Origin: Promethearchaeota archaeon
Lineage (GTDB): Archaea; Asgardarchaeota; Lokiarchaeia; Helarchaeales; RDOG01
Direction of reading: 5' to 3'
Length of the DNA stretch: 64,000 bases
Assembly (NCBI GenBank): GCA_011365055.1
Contig: RDOG01000008.1
Coordinates: forward strand, 111,321 to 175,320
The position numbers and the translations under genes were made by a program. This document shows, piece by piece, positions 35,358 through 44,192 of this stretch. Numbering within the stretch: position 1 is the first letter of the stretch; every line of letters starts with the position of its first letter. Under the pieces are notes generated by a model that saw only the letters and a program-made list of their open reading frames with translations, was not told the DNA's origin and searched no databases.

Positions 35358-36485
35358 TTATATTAATAAATCACTCAAGTGACGCATAAAGACCTTTCCA
35401 CCTACCTTATTTTTCTCTGGTGGGATCTCATTTTTTGTTTTATTCATTTTAATAGCATTTTTTGCACAATTTGTAGCACATACGCCACATCCTATGCAAT
35501 AGTCAAGGTTTATTATTACTTTATTTTCTTCCTCATTAAAGGAAATTGTCTCCATAGGACATTTCTTCACGCAAACTTTGCATTGCACGCAAGTTTTTTC
35601 ATCAACAACTGGAGTATAGTTACTTGGAACAACCGTTTTATATCCTTGTTTAACGGGATTGAGAGCACCACAATGACATCCGCAACAATTACAAATAAAC
35701 ATTAGATGCTCACCACCTTTTGAATTGGATGAGCAATGTACGAGCCCAGCCTTTTCAGTCTTCTTGAGATATTCTATTGCTTCTTCTTTATTTAATCTTC
35801 TACCTATACCAGCATCTACCATTGCTATTGCACTTCTTCCTGCGCAAAAACACCCCATATCAGCAGATGCAACTTCACAAGGTTCCCCAGATAATTCTCC
35901 AACATAACGACATTGACAAGGAATAACGGCAAACTCATTATTATTATTAATTAAATCTTCAACTAATTCATATGTTAAGACTTGTGTTTCTGAATTCACT
36001 GCTTCATTAATTTCTATTAGGTTTTTTTGGTCCTTTCCTATTGGTAATAATGGTCTAAAAAGACCGAAATCTGGATTTATGAAATTTGGTTTAAATTCTG
36101 GAAAATGCTTGAAAATGTATCTAAATATTTTTGCTGCCTTATTTAGATTTTCTTCCGTATCTTGACGGGCTATAAAATATGCCTCAAAAATACCTGGTAA
36201 TAAAGGGGCTAATCCATAAGCTCTTCCTTCTTTAACTATTGTTTTTTTATCAACAGCTTTTTTCAATGCCGTTCTAATGAAATTTTTTTCTAATCCAGAT
36301 TTTTCAATTAATTCTTTAACCGATGTTCCTCCCTTGCCAATGGCAGGAAAATAAGATAATACTTTAATTACATCTTCGTCCCAAAGGACTTTAAGTAATT
36401 CGATGGTTTTTTCATGTTTTGGCACACGTAATGGTTCAACGTTTAATTTTTCCCTTACAATATCATAATAATCTATTTCTGTCAT
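35358..36485 (-). CDS. HTH-linked 4Fe-4S ferredoxin-type protein, 375 aa
   Basis: Residues 1-100 look like a winged-helix domain (SVKELIEKSGLEKNFIRTALKKAVDKKTIVKEG). Residues 180-275 hold an unusual cysteine-rich block (IPCQCRY, MGCFCAGR, then CNCCGCHCG). Residues 285-350 hold two classic [4Fe-4S] motifs (CVQCKVCVKKCP and CIGCGVCATNCA). The architecture fits a redox-sensing or electron-transfer protein of anaerobes; similar HTH-ferredoxin proteins exist but their role is unclear. It is preceded by a long intergenic region and is monocistronic. Confidence 0.8.
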   Translation of the reverse strand: MTEIDYYDIVREKLNVEPLRVPKHEKTIELLKVLWDEDVIKVLSYFPAIGKGGTSVKELIEKSGLEKNFIRTALKKAVDKKTIVKEGRAYGLAPLLPGIFEAYFIARQDTEENLNKAAKIFRYIFKHFPEFKPNFINPDFGLFRPLLPIGKDQKNLIEINEAVNSETQVLTYELVEDLINNNNEFAVIPCQCRYVGELSGEPCEVASADMGCFCAGRSAIAMVDAGIGRRLNKEEAIEYLKKTEKAGLVHCSSNSKGGEHLMFICNCCGCHCGALNPVKQGYKTVVPSNYTPVVDEKTCVQCKVCVKKCPMETISFNEEENKVIINLDYCIGCGVCATNCAKNAIKMNKTKNEIPPEKNKVGGKVFMRHLSDLLI

Positions 36486-36776
36486 AAAGGCATCAATGAA
36501 ATTTTATTAATAAAATCTTTTGTCTGGACTTATAATTGTCATAAAAATGAAATTCAATTACAAGATAGAAATGAAACGAATTACTAAAGCGAGAATCTTC
36601 ACTTTAATCTTCTTGGGATTATTAAATGCAATAGCAGTATAAATATTTATTGTGATCCTTAATTGACAGTTCACAAGTTAATGATAGCAGTTTATTATGG
36701 CATCTATGAAAGTATTATGTTTCCTTTTATTTTCTTGATTTTTTAATTAATTTAACAATGATGATTAGCTTGTTTT

Positions 36777-36815
36777 CGGTGGAATAAATTTCCCAGTCTA
36801 ATTTATTTTCCACCG
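36777..36815. other. Stable G/C-containing hairpin
   Basis: CGGTGGAA (36777-36784) pairs with TTCCACCG (36808-36815). After a two-T bulge, TAAATT (36785-36790) pairs with AATTTA (36800-36805). The loop is TCCCAGTCT. It stands out in A/T-rich DNA. May be a structured RNA, a terminator-like element or the remnant of a mobile-element end. Confidence 0.55.
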
Positions 36816-37028
36816 CCATGTTGAATTATTTCACAATAAATGCCAGTATTATCGTGCGAATTGAACCCAAGGTTTGACTGATTAAGATTTGTTCAGATTT
36901 TATGTTTTTTTAATTGTCATACATACAACTAATTCTATTATTCTTTAATACCAGAATTAGGAGATAGATAGAAATATTAGATAGTAATTTTATTTATACT
37001 AGAATTGTTAGATAGTTAGAATTATGGG

Positions 37029-37046
37029 AATTGTTATATAACAATT
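37029..37046 (+). promoter_or_regulatory. 18-bp perfect palindrome containing a TATA-like box
   Basis: AATTGTTATATAACAATT is fully self-complementary and contains TTATATAA (37034-37041), about 68 bases before the TTG start at 37109. A repressor bound here would block TBP, so it is a candidate operator/promoter overlap. Upstream 9-bp direct repeats reinforce the idea. Confidence 0.5.
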
Positions 37047-37108
37047 AGAATAACTATAGACCAATTTTAATTAAAAAAAATTACAATTAGGTTAAGAGAG
37101 GTGGATTT

Positions 37109-38437
37109 TTGACTATACATACGTTTGGAGAGATTTCGGACGATATTCCAACTAAGTATCACTTACCGCTGGGTTCGAATATATGGGCTATGTTTAAAGA
37201 AATGGGATGGGAATGGCTTAAATATTTCTTCACTGAATTTGGAAAAACTATTTTTGACCTTTCAACCATTAGGTTAAACGAGTCCATTTATACAGCTCGT
37301 GATGTAGTTTCGGGTAAAATTCCTGAAAATAAAGCAGATAAGACCCTTACATATGCATTTTTTCCTGTTGTCCTTGCAATTCGAAGCGACTTACAACAAG
37401 GTATCATGAAACTTTTATTCGGCGAAAGTGCTGACACGACTTTTTTATTCATTCATGATTTTAAAGATGGACAAGCGCTATTTGCACTAAATACCCACTT
37501 AGAGGATGGAATTCCGGTTGATTGGTGGGTGATTAAGGAAGATGACGAATTTTTCAATAGACGCCATATGAAACATGGAATAAAACTCAAAGACATTCCA
37601 AAAAAATCAAAAAATCTTGATCAAGCGGCAGATCGTATTATCGAGACGTTATGTGATGCAAGAAATGAAAGAACTCCCGAGTATAACCATTCTTCATATA
37701 ATATAGTTGTAACATGGTGTTCAGCTGGTTTAAACATGGTATTAGAGACATCCTCATATGAAACATTAGGATTTATGTTTGATGGGATAACATCAAAAAT
37801 AGCGTATAAATTAAAAGATTATTGGTTCAATTGGTGGCCAGCTCCACCGATGATAGGCAGTTTTGCTTATGGTGGTTTAGGTTATAAAAAGAAATTTATG
37901 GAAATGATGGCAGGGCTTTTTACAGAACATAGACAATACTTGCAACCTATCGAAGCTGAAGCAAGACCATTAATTGACGAGTTGGTTCCAGAATGCATTT
38001 CGTTTATGAAGAATAAATGGGAAAATAAAGGAATGGTCATGCCTTATCAATCTTATGAGAGAGAGCTACCTAAAAGCCGAGATAAGAAAATATATAAAAA
38101 TGCTGATCAAAATCCAGGGTTATTGGAAACAACTTTTCCAGATGATCCGCAAGCAAGATATAAATTAGAAGACCTTGGATTGACTTTCGAAGAAGTTTTA
38201 GATGGAGCATACTTAGATCTGACATTAGACTCAAGAAGAAAGGATGTTAATCCGGGTGTGGTTATAAGCCGTAAGCATGGAAGATATACAGAATTTGTTT
38301 GGAAAGAATATACTGAAGAATCAATGGAGAAAGTAAAGAAAAGATCCTCATTAACAGCAGCAGTAGCGGAAACAGGCATGGACATGGGAGACATAACTAA
38401 AATGCGTAGAGATTTTCAATATTATAAGGAAGAATAA
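37109..38437 (+). CDS. Unknown 442-aa cytoplasmic protein
   Basis: I do not recognise the family. Soluble, rich in Trp, Tyr and Phe, with several Trp-rich strings (GWEWLKYFF near 33, VDWWVI near 138, YWFNWWPAPP near 234) and a mixed alpha/beta pattern. Only two cysteines; no nucleotide or metal motif I can name. The TTG start is supported by a near-perfect Shine-Dalgarno (GAGAGGTGGAT) six to eight bases upstream, suggesting strong expression. It has its own promoter with a palindrome and is followed by a T-tract, so it is monocistronic. Possibly an enzyme of lipid or aromatic metabolism; this is a guess only. Confidence 0.72.
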   Translation: MTIHTFGEISDDIPTKYHLPLGSNIWAMFKEMGWEWLKYFFTEFGKTIFDLSTIRLNESIYTARDVVSGKIPENKADKTLTYAFFPVVLAIRSDLQQGIMKLLFGESADTTFLFIHDFKDGQALFALNTHLEDGIPVDWWVIKEDDEFFNRRHMKHGIKLKDIPKKSKNLDQAADRIIETLCDARNERTPEYNHSSYNIVVTWCSAGLNMVLETSSYETLGFMFDGITSKIAYKLKDYWFNWWPAPPMIGSFAYGGLGYKKKFMEMMAGLFTEHRQYLQPIEAEARPLIDELVPECISFMKNKWENKGMVMPYQSYERELPKSRDKKIYKNADQNPGLLETTFPDDPQARYKLEDLGLTFEEVLDGAYLDLTLDSRRKDVNPGVVISRKHGRYTEFVWKEYTEESMEKVKKRSSLTAAVAETGMDMGDITKMRRDFQYYKEE

Positions 38438-38438
38438 A

Positions 38439-38462
38439 TTTATTTTTTATTTTTTTATTTTT
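38439..38462 (+). terminator. T-tract terminator
   Basis: Three T-runs of six to seven bases follow the stop codon almost directly, as expected for archaeal intrinsic termination. Confidence 0.5.
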
Positions 38463-38565
38463 GATATATAATATTTTTTATAAATAACCAGAATGCATCC
38501 AATCAATTGAATGATTCAACAAATCTAAATGCTTTTAAGTTCATCCAAAAGATGTTAATTGATTT

Positions 38566-39693
38566 ATGATAAGGATTGTAATTTTAGTCTTAGTAATATC
38601 AGCATTTTCAATCAGTACAATTATTTTTTTCAGGCTTTTATTATCATTAACAACTAAAACGGAAATTAATCGTTTATTATTATTCTTATTAATTAGTATA
38701 GGAATTATTTTAATTTATACTTGCGTGCGAATTTTATATTTCTCATTTTTTAACCAATTTATCGACATGTACGATCGATTTTTCTTTTCCCTAAGTTTTT
38801 TTATTCTTCTTTTAAACATCTCAATTGCTATAAAAATGATATTTGAAATAAGTAAACAAAGTGGTAATAAATCAAAATTTGAAGATCCATTTAGATTTGT
38901 TTACATCTCAGCAGCGATTATTTTTGCCTCAGTAAATATTTACACCGCGTACCAGACAAATGCTGATATTTATGGTTATTATTTATATCAGATTAATCCA
39001 ATTGTTTTTTTAGCTATTATTATAGTATATACACCATTATTTTTTGCACTACCCTATTTTATAATAAAAATTCAAAAATCTATTAAAAATAAAACCATTA
39101 AAAACAAATTTAATTATTTATGTGTTGTTTTTTTTGTATTGCCTATAATTAATGTTGGTTATTTGGGGATTTATTTAGTAATTCCTGACTATAATATTTT
39201 TAATTTTACCTATTTCACGATAATTTTAATAATCATGACAACTAGTTCAATTTTTTTCTTTAAGAATCCCGGAATATTAGAATCGATAACAACGTATTTT
39301 TGTGCTAAATCCTTATATGTTATAGAAAGTTCTGGGCAAATGATTTACAGCTATAATTTTCGAGATGTCAATGAAGAATATTTTACTTCCAAGGAGCTTT
39401 TAATCGGCGGATTCATTCATGCAATTACTTCTGGAATAGAATTAACTATTGAGTCATCAGATAAAGTGAGATTTATAGAGCTTGGAGAATTAAATTTAAT
39501 TATTACGCATGGAAAATATGTTTTTGGAGTTTTATTTTCAACTGAAAATGTAATTTCATTACAGCGAAAGTTAGATACGTTTATTGAAAGGTTTGAAAAG
39601 AAATTTGCCTCATTTCTCCATGATTGGGATGGGGAAGTTACGTGCTTTAGTACGAGTGAAATTCATTCAATTCTCGATGATATTTTCATTTAG
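38566..39693 (+). CDS. Seven-transmembrane protein with C-terminal roadblock/longin-like domain
   Basis: Residues 1-240 contain about seven hydrophobic helices (near 5-27, 37-56, 70-92, 110-127, 140-163, 185-206, 213-232). The last ~130 residues are soluble. Their strand pattern (LYVIESSGQMIYSYNF, then a helix, then IELGELNLIITHGKYVFGVLFS and a long final helix) resembles small alpha/beta longin or roadblock-like domains. In Asgard archaea such domains are abundant and thought to bind small GTPases. The fusion would place a GTPase platform under a membrane receptor-like module. The domain call is by pattern and not certain. Monocistronic, ATG start. Confidence 0.65.
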   Translation: MIRIVILVLVISAFSISTIIFFRLLLSLTTKTEINRLLLFLLISIGIILIYTCVRILYFSFFNQFIDMYDRFFFSLSFFILLLNISIAIKMIFEISKQSGNKSKFEDPFRFVYISAAIIFASVNIYTAYQTNADIYGYYLYQINPIVFLAIIIVYTPLFFALPYFIIKIQKSIKNKTIKNKFNYLCVVFFVLPIINVGYLGIYLVIPDYNIFNFTYFTIILIIMTTSSIFFFKNPGILESITTYFCAKSLYVIESSGQMIYSYNFRDVNEEYFTSKELLIGGFIHAITSGIELTIESSDKVRFIELGELNLIITHGKYVFGVLFSTENVISLQRKLDTFIERFEKKFASFLHDWDGEVTCFSTSEIHSILDDIFI

Positions 39694-39835
39694 AAAAAAA
39701 AAAGACCAAAAACTCGAATTTTTAATTCAAAAAGTTCTTTTATTCAAATTTGAGAAACTTTTTCATTTTTAATAGAATTATTATATTGAATAATATAGTA
39801 TTTTTTCAGAGAAAATCTAATAGGTGCGTATTCAC

Positions 39836-41008
39836 TTGAGTTACAAAATAACTGGAATAGAATTAACTCCTCTACAAGTTCCTTATCAAGATTTCATTCA
39901 AGAGCTCGTTGATAGAAGTGAGGGAGGTTTAGGCATGGCGATTCCTTCTGATACGACTTGGCCTTGGGAATTTATTATTTGCAAACTCTATTGCAATGAT
40001 GGGAGTATCGGTCTTGGAGAAGTTTTTGTTTGGTTACCTGAAACTGGAGAAATTGGAGATAATATAATAAACTTAATTAATAAAATTTTATCCCATTATG
40101 TAATTGGAACAAATCCATTTGATATTGAAAAAATTCTATTAAAAATGGATAATAATGTAACTCACAATTTTGTCAGTAAAGGGCTTATAGACATGGCAAT
40201 ATATGATTTAATAGGAAAATTAAAGAATAAGCCCGCATGTGATTTAATTAGCGATAAACATATGGATAAAATACCACTTGCGTGTTTAATTCCCTTAGGA
40301 GATATTGAAACTTCTATCAAATCAGTGGAGACTTTTAAAAATTTGGGATATAAAACATTTCGGTGCAAACTTGGGAGAAATATCGAAGATGATGTATTCA
40401 TTTCGGAAACAATCCGTAAATTGATAGGACCAGAAATGAAGATGAGAGTTGATTATAATCAAGCATATACACCTGAAGAAGCAGTTAAAGCCATTAAAGC
40501 AATCGAGAAATTTAAAATTATGGTTGCAGAACAACCGGTTAATAAAAATGATTTTATAGGGATGGCATACGTTCAAAAACGTGTTGAAGTCCCCTTAATG
40601 GCTCATGAAGGTTTTTTTTCCTTGCAAGATTTTCAAGTTTTAGTGGAATTAGGAGGTATTGGAGTCTTGGGTATAAATTCTGAACGCCCAGGAGGAGTGA
40701 CTAATGCATTGAAAGCATTAGACTATGCAAATAAGATTGGAATGAAAGCTTTAGTTCATAACCAATGTTTAGGGATAGCTTCTGCCATGCTTATTCATTT
40801 AGTTGCCGCGAAATTTGATTTATTTACCCACGATACTGAATTAATGGGTAATATCATGCTTAAAGATGACTTGATCAAGAAAAAAATAAAATATTCAAAT
40901 GGTTTTGTACATGTACCAAAAGGTCCAGGATGGGGTGTGGAACTTGATGAAAAGGCATTAGAGAAATATGCTACGGGCCCTACTACAATAATTGGGAAAA
41001 TTTCCTAA
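39836..41008 (+). CDS. Mandelate racemase/muconate lactonizing enzyme-like (enolase superfamily)
   Basis: Barrel enzyme of the enolase superfamily. Metal ligands are visible as Asp in MRVDYNQ, Glu in VAEQPV and Glu in MAHEG. The KxK acid/base pair is RCK (first Lys replaced by Arg), and a late His in LVHNQ matches the mandelate-racemase His, whereas its Asp partner appears to be Asn or Ser (GINSERPGG). The function therefore differs from the racemase; dehydratase, cycloisomerase or epimerase activity is possible. I choose the TTG at 39836 because AGGTG at 39822-39826 is its Shine-Dalgarno; the GTG at 39824 lies inside that site. An amidohydrolase gene follows 14 bases later. Confidence 0.85.
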   Translation: MSYKITGIELTPLQVPYQDFIQELVDRSEGGLGMAIPSDTTWPWEFIICKLYCNDGSIGLGEVFVWLPETGEIGDNIINLINKILSHYVIGTNPFDIEKILLKMDNNVTHNFVSKGLIDMAIYDLIGKLKNKPACDLISDKHMDKIPLACLIPLGDIETSIKSVETFKNLGYKTFRCKLGRNIEDDVFISETIRKLIGPEMKMRVDYNQAYTPEEAVKAIKAIEKFKIMVAEQPVNKNDFIGMAYVQKRVEVPLMAHEGFFSLQDFQVLVELGGIGVLGINSERPGGVTNALKALDYANKIGMKALVHNQCLGIASAMLIHLVAAKFDLFTHDTELMGNIMLKDDLIKKKIKYSNGFVHVPKGPGWGVELDEKALEKYATGPTTIIGKIS

Positions 41009-41022
41009 AGGGAGATGTAAAA

Positions 41023-42741
41023 ATGAAGGATAATACCATTGTTTTATTTTTTAATTGCCAGATTTATACTATGGATCAAAAGTTGTCAGAAGCTGAAGCC
41101 ATGGCAATTTTTAATGACGAAATAATAGCAATTGGCAAAGAAACTCGAGTACGAGAAGAAATTAATTTAATTAAATCAATTAAAAATGCGAAATTGATAG
41201 AAAAAAACGTTGGAGGGGCTTGTATTGTTCCAGGATTCATCGATGCTCATATGCATCCTGCTTTTTATATTTACTCTAAAACACAATGTAATTTATCAAA
41301 GGTAAGAGGTTATGTTGAATTAAAAAACATATTAGAAAAAGAAGATAAAATACGGCCTCCAGGGGATTGGTTAGTAGGTTTGGATTTAATGGAAGACGTT
41401 TTCATTAATCCAGAAGAACGAAAATTTCCAGATAGAAATTTTTTAGATATTTTTCATCGACCAATATTGATATTTAGACATGATGGTCATATTTGTGCTG
41501 TTAATTCGAAAGCTTTAGAAATTATTGGGATAAATAGTTCGAATGCTAAAGAAAAAACACCAGAATTCGGAGAAATTCGTTTGGATAAAGATGGAAATCC
41601 AACAGGAATTCTAACTGAAGATGCTATAGGATTTGCCTCAGCTGCAATACAGGTTCCAGATCTAGAGTCTTTCAAAAAAGCAACCATAGAATTTCATAGC
41701 GAATTAGCTTCTTTTGGCATCACGACGATTGGAGGAGTGATTCAGATTGGTGAATTTGGACCAGCAGGGAAAATTGGCGAAATGGAAATAGAATTAATGC
41801 GAGTGCTCTTAAATCAAGGAATTATTGAACAAGATATTGTCTTCTACTTTATAACGGATAAACCACATAAATTAGAACGATTAAAAAGAACATATATCAA
41901 ATCGAAAGAATTGAAAGAAAAATACGTAATTGGAGGAGTAAAAATTTATGGAGATGGCAGTTTTGGGGCAAAAACAGCTTGCATGTTCGAACCATTTTCG
42001 GATTCACCAGAACATAAAGGATTCATGGTAAATAAAAAGGAAAAATTGCATGAAATGGTAAAAAATTCAATTGAATTGGGATTTCATGTAGCAATTCATG
42101 CAATTGGAGACAAAGCAAATAGAATTATTGTTGATGTCTATAAGGACGTGATAATGGAACTTTTAATGAATAAAGAAAAGAAATTCTCAGAACTTACAAA
42201 AAATGAAAAAAATCATTTATTTAAGGAAATAAAATTGAAATTACCGCGATTACGTATCGAACATGCATCAATTTTAACTAGTGATGTTCTTGATGATGCA
42301 TCAGAATTAGGAATTATAATGGTATGTCAACCTGCATTTCTTAATAGTGAACAAACTTGGTTGGAACGGCGGGTAGGACCAGAAAGAATTAAACATACTT
42401 ATGCATTTAGATCTATTATCGATTCAGGTATCATTTTAGCAGGCGCTTCAGATGCACCTGTTGAATCCGCAAGCGTGATGGAAGCCATCCAAGCTTGCGT
42501 GATGAGAAATGGCATCATACCTGAAGAAAAAATTTCAGTCATAGAAGCATTGAAAATGTTCACTTGGAACGCAGCTCATGCACTCGGTCAAAATTTAAAA
42601 AAAGGGAGTCTTGAAAAAGAAAAATTAGCAGATTTTGTCATTCTTGAAAAAGATATCAAAGAAGTTCAAATTGATGAACTGAAAAGATTGAAAATTTTAG
42701 AGACCTATCACAGAGGAAAGTTGATTTATAGAATGAATTAA
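41023..42741 (+). CDS. Amidohydrolase family protein (YtcJ-like, amidohydrolase 3)
   Basis: Metal-dependent hydrolase. The N-terminal beta-sandwich is followed by the HxH motif in GFIDAHMHP near residue 75, RHDGH near 150, a probable metal-bridging Lys/His region (GGVKIYGDGSFGAKTA near 308), AIHAIGDKAN near 355, HASIL near 415 and a final Asp in AGASDAPVE near 478. 572 residues is typical for YtcJ/NfdA-type enzymes, which act on N-formyl or amide/lactam substrates. GGGAGATG precedes the ATG. It is translated with the upstream enolase-superfamily enzyme, so the two probably handle one small molecule. Confidence 0.88.
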   Translation: MKDNTIVLFFNCQIYTMDQKLSEAEAMAIFNDEIIAIGKETRVREEINLIKSIKNAKLIEKNVGGACIVPGFIDAHMHPAFYIYSKTQCNLSKVRGYVELKNILEKEDKIRPPGDWLVGLDLMEDVFINPEERKFPDRNFLDIFHRPILIFRHDGHICAVNSKALEIIGINSSNAKEKTPEFGEIRLDKDGNPTGILTEDAIGFASAAIQVPDLESFKKATIEFHSELASFGITTIGGVIQIGEFGPAGKIGEMEIELMRVLLNQGIIEQDIVFYFITDKPHKLERLKRTYIKSKELKEKYVIGGVKIYGDGSFGAKTACMFEPFSDSPEHKGFMVNKKEKLHEMVKNSIELGFHVAIHAIGDKANRIIVDVYKDVIMELLMNKEKKFSELTKNEKNHLFKEIKLKLPRLRIEHASILTSDVLDDASELGIIMVCQPAFLNSEQTWLERRVGPERIKHTYAFRSIIDSGIILAGASDAPVESASVMEAIQACVMRNGIIPEEKISVIEALKMFTWNAAHALGQNLKKGSLEKEKLADFVILEKDIKEVQIDELKRLKILETYHRGKLIYRMN

Positions 42742-42868
42742 TCGCAAGGGTTCATTTTTCTATTTTATTATTTGTTAATGTTTAAAGTAAATTGGTAAGT
42801 ATTTAATTTATAAAATAGAAAGTAGAATAAATTGGGGTTGATATATTGAAATTAAATACTTAAATTTA

Positions 42869-43423
42869 TTAAATTTCAGAATCTAACTCAGAGAAGTATG
42901 TAAAAAGTTTAGTAAATCCCTTAAATAAAAATTTTGTTTGTTGGAATTTAAATAATTTCCGATCTAATTCTCTAAAAAAATTTGATTCATCTTTGTAATT
43001 TTCAAATGTTAATCCAAACATTTTTTTTATTATCTCTCTTGTATTAATGCATCTGAGATCGACGAAATTTTCATTAAAAGCTTTACAGGCGTTTGGTTTT
43101 ATTTTTGGGTCATGAATTAGACAGAACGTTTTACCATTTTTTTCATTTCTGAATGGACATTCTTTTAATTCATCTTTTGTTATTGGATGAAAAAATAAAT
43201 CCCCCAATTTTGAATAATTTTTAGATTCTAAATCGCAAAAATCTCTCATGGCAAAAGTTCCTATTTTAGATTGAACTATCACGTTCTCCCAACGTTCCCA
43301 ATCATCATTTTTTAATCCAATCTTGAAGTTACAACAATAACCACACTGAGTACATTTCCACTTTGTTTTGATTTCATTCAATCTTTTCATTAATTTTTTA
43401 GGAGAAAGGTAGTTATTCATCAC
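42869..43423 (-). CDS. YkgJ-type cysteine-cluster protein
   Basis: 184 residues with the UPF0153/YkgJ pattern: CTQCGYCC near 24-31, then CDLES near 63, CPFRNE near 88, and CLIHDPKIKPNACKAF near 100-115. It is expected to bind a zinc ion or iron-sulfur cluster. Function unknown in this family. GTG at 43423 or ATG at 43420 as start. It diverges from the next gene. Confidence 0.85.
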   Translation of the reverse strand: MMNNYLSPKKLMKRLNEIKTKWKCTQCGYCCNFKIGLKNDDWERWENVIVQSKIGTFAMRDFCDLESKNYSKLGDLFFHPITKDELKECPFRNEKNGKTFCLIHDPKIKPNACKAFNENFVDLRCINTREIIKKMFGLTFENYKDESNFFRELDRKLFKFQQTKFLFKGFTKLFTYFSELDSEI

Positions 43424-43482
43424 ATTATAATAAATAAAAGAACTTAAAAGATATTATGGATTAATAATTCGGAGATGAAATA

Positions 43483-44103
43483 ATGGAGCAACCAATAGAA
43501 GAAAAAATTCAAATATATATGGATTACTTTACAAAGATGATTAAGGAAACTTTAAAAGAATTAGGAGAAATTTTTAGAAAAAAGTCAGCATTACCCCTTG
43601 ATATTATATTCCAATTAGTTATAGGACCTGAAACGGAAAAAAGATTGTTAGAACAGAAAAAAATTGTATTGGAGAGTGCACAAATTTACGATGGTACTGA
43701 AGCAACCAATCAAAGATTAATAGAAGAATTATTTCCAAAATATTTACGGTCAGATAATCATAATTCAAATTTAAAGAAAAAAGATAGTAAATATCCAGAG
43801 GCTAAAGAGATAATAAAAAATATTTTTTTATCAAGAAGTGGGATAGATTATGAACATCTCAAAGGATCAGGCTCAAGTTATCATGAAATCGTGAAAAGTG
43901 CATTTAAGGATAAGGAAATAGCATTAAATACGATAAATCAAGAATTTGTATTCATTGACAAGTTATATCAATTCATTCTTAAAAATCGAAGATTAGTAAA
44001 CGTCCCAGGAATTGTTCGAGCAGACGTGATTGATGCAGTTCAAGAAATGACAAATTTGATAAAACAGAAGATCTTTAATGAAATTGATAGTGTTTATGGT
44101 TAA
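43483..44103 (+). CDS. Unknown helical protein, family member 2 (paralogue of the gene at 9100)
   Basis: 206 residues, all-helical, soluble, no known domain. It shares ordered landmarks with the protein at 9100-9765: a middle YDGT (AQIYDGTE near 67), a (S/T)Y(H/D)EI string (SSYHEIVK near 131), then a basic helix and a C-terminal helix of similar length. The N-terminal part (EKIQIYMDYFTKMIKETLKE) resembles the same region of the paralogue in helix periodicity. No partner gene in the neighbourhood explains it. ATG start. Confidence 0.72.
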   Translation: MEQPIEEKIQIYMDYFTKMIKETLKELGEIFRKKSALPLDIIFQLVIGPETEKRLLEQKKIVLESAQIYDGTEATNQRLIEELFPKYLRSDNHNSNLKKKDSKYPEAKEIIKNIFLSRSGIDYEHLKGSGSSYHEIVKSAFKDKEIALNTINQEFVFIDKLYQFILKNRRLVNVPGIVRADVIDAVQEMTNLIKQKIFNEIDSVYG

Positions 44104-44192
44104 TTTTTGTTTCAACGTTCTTTAACGAATATCTTCATAGAAATGAGATACGGAGAATAGACTTCAGATATAATTAAAAGATGCTTTCATTT

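Larger units (their letters stand above)
36486..37108. other. Divergent intergenic region with hairpin, repeats and palindrome
   Basis: About 620 bases between divergent starts, without a gene. Contains a G/C-rich hairpin at 36777-36815, direct repeats TTAGATAGT (36977-36985, 37008-37016) and GAATTGTTA (37002-37010, 37028-37036), and an 18-bp palindrome at 37029-37046. A and T dominate elsewhere. Confidence 0.55.

Noticed and set aside
36756..36885. Possible C/D-box small RNA (ATGATGA near 36758)
   Set aside because: No D box (CTGA) at a suitable distance; the nearest is about 120 bases away.
38107..38394. Leftward 95-codon frame opposite the unknown 442-residue gene
   Set aside because: Fully antisense to a well-supported gene with a strong Shine-Dalgarno; shadow frame.
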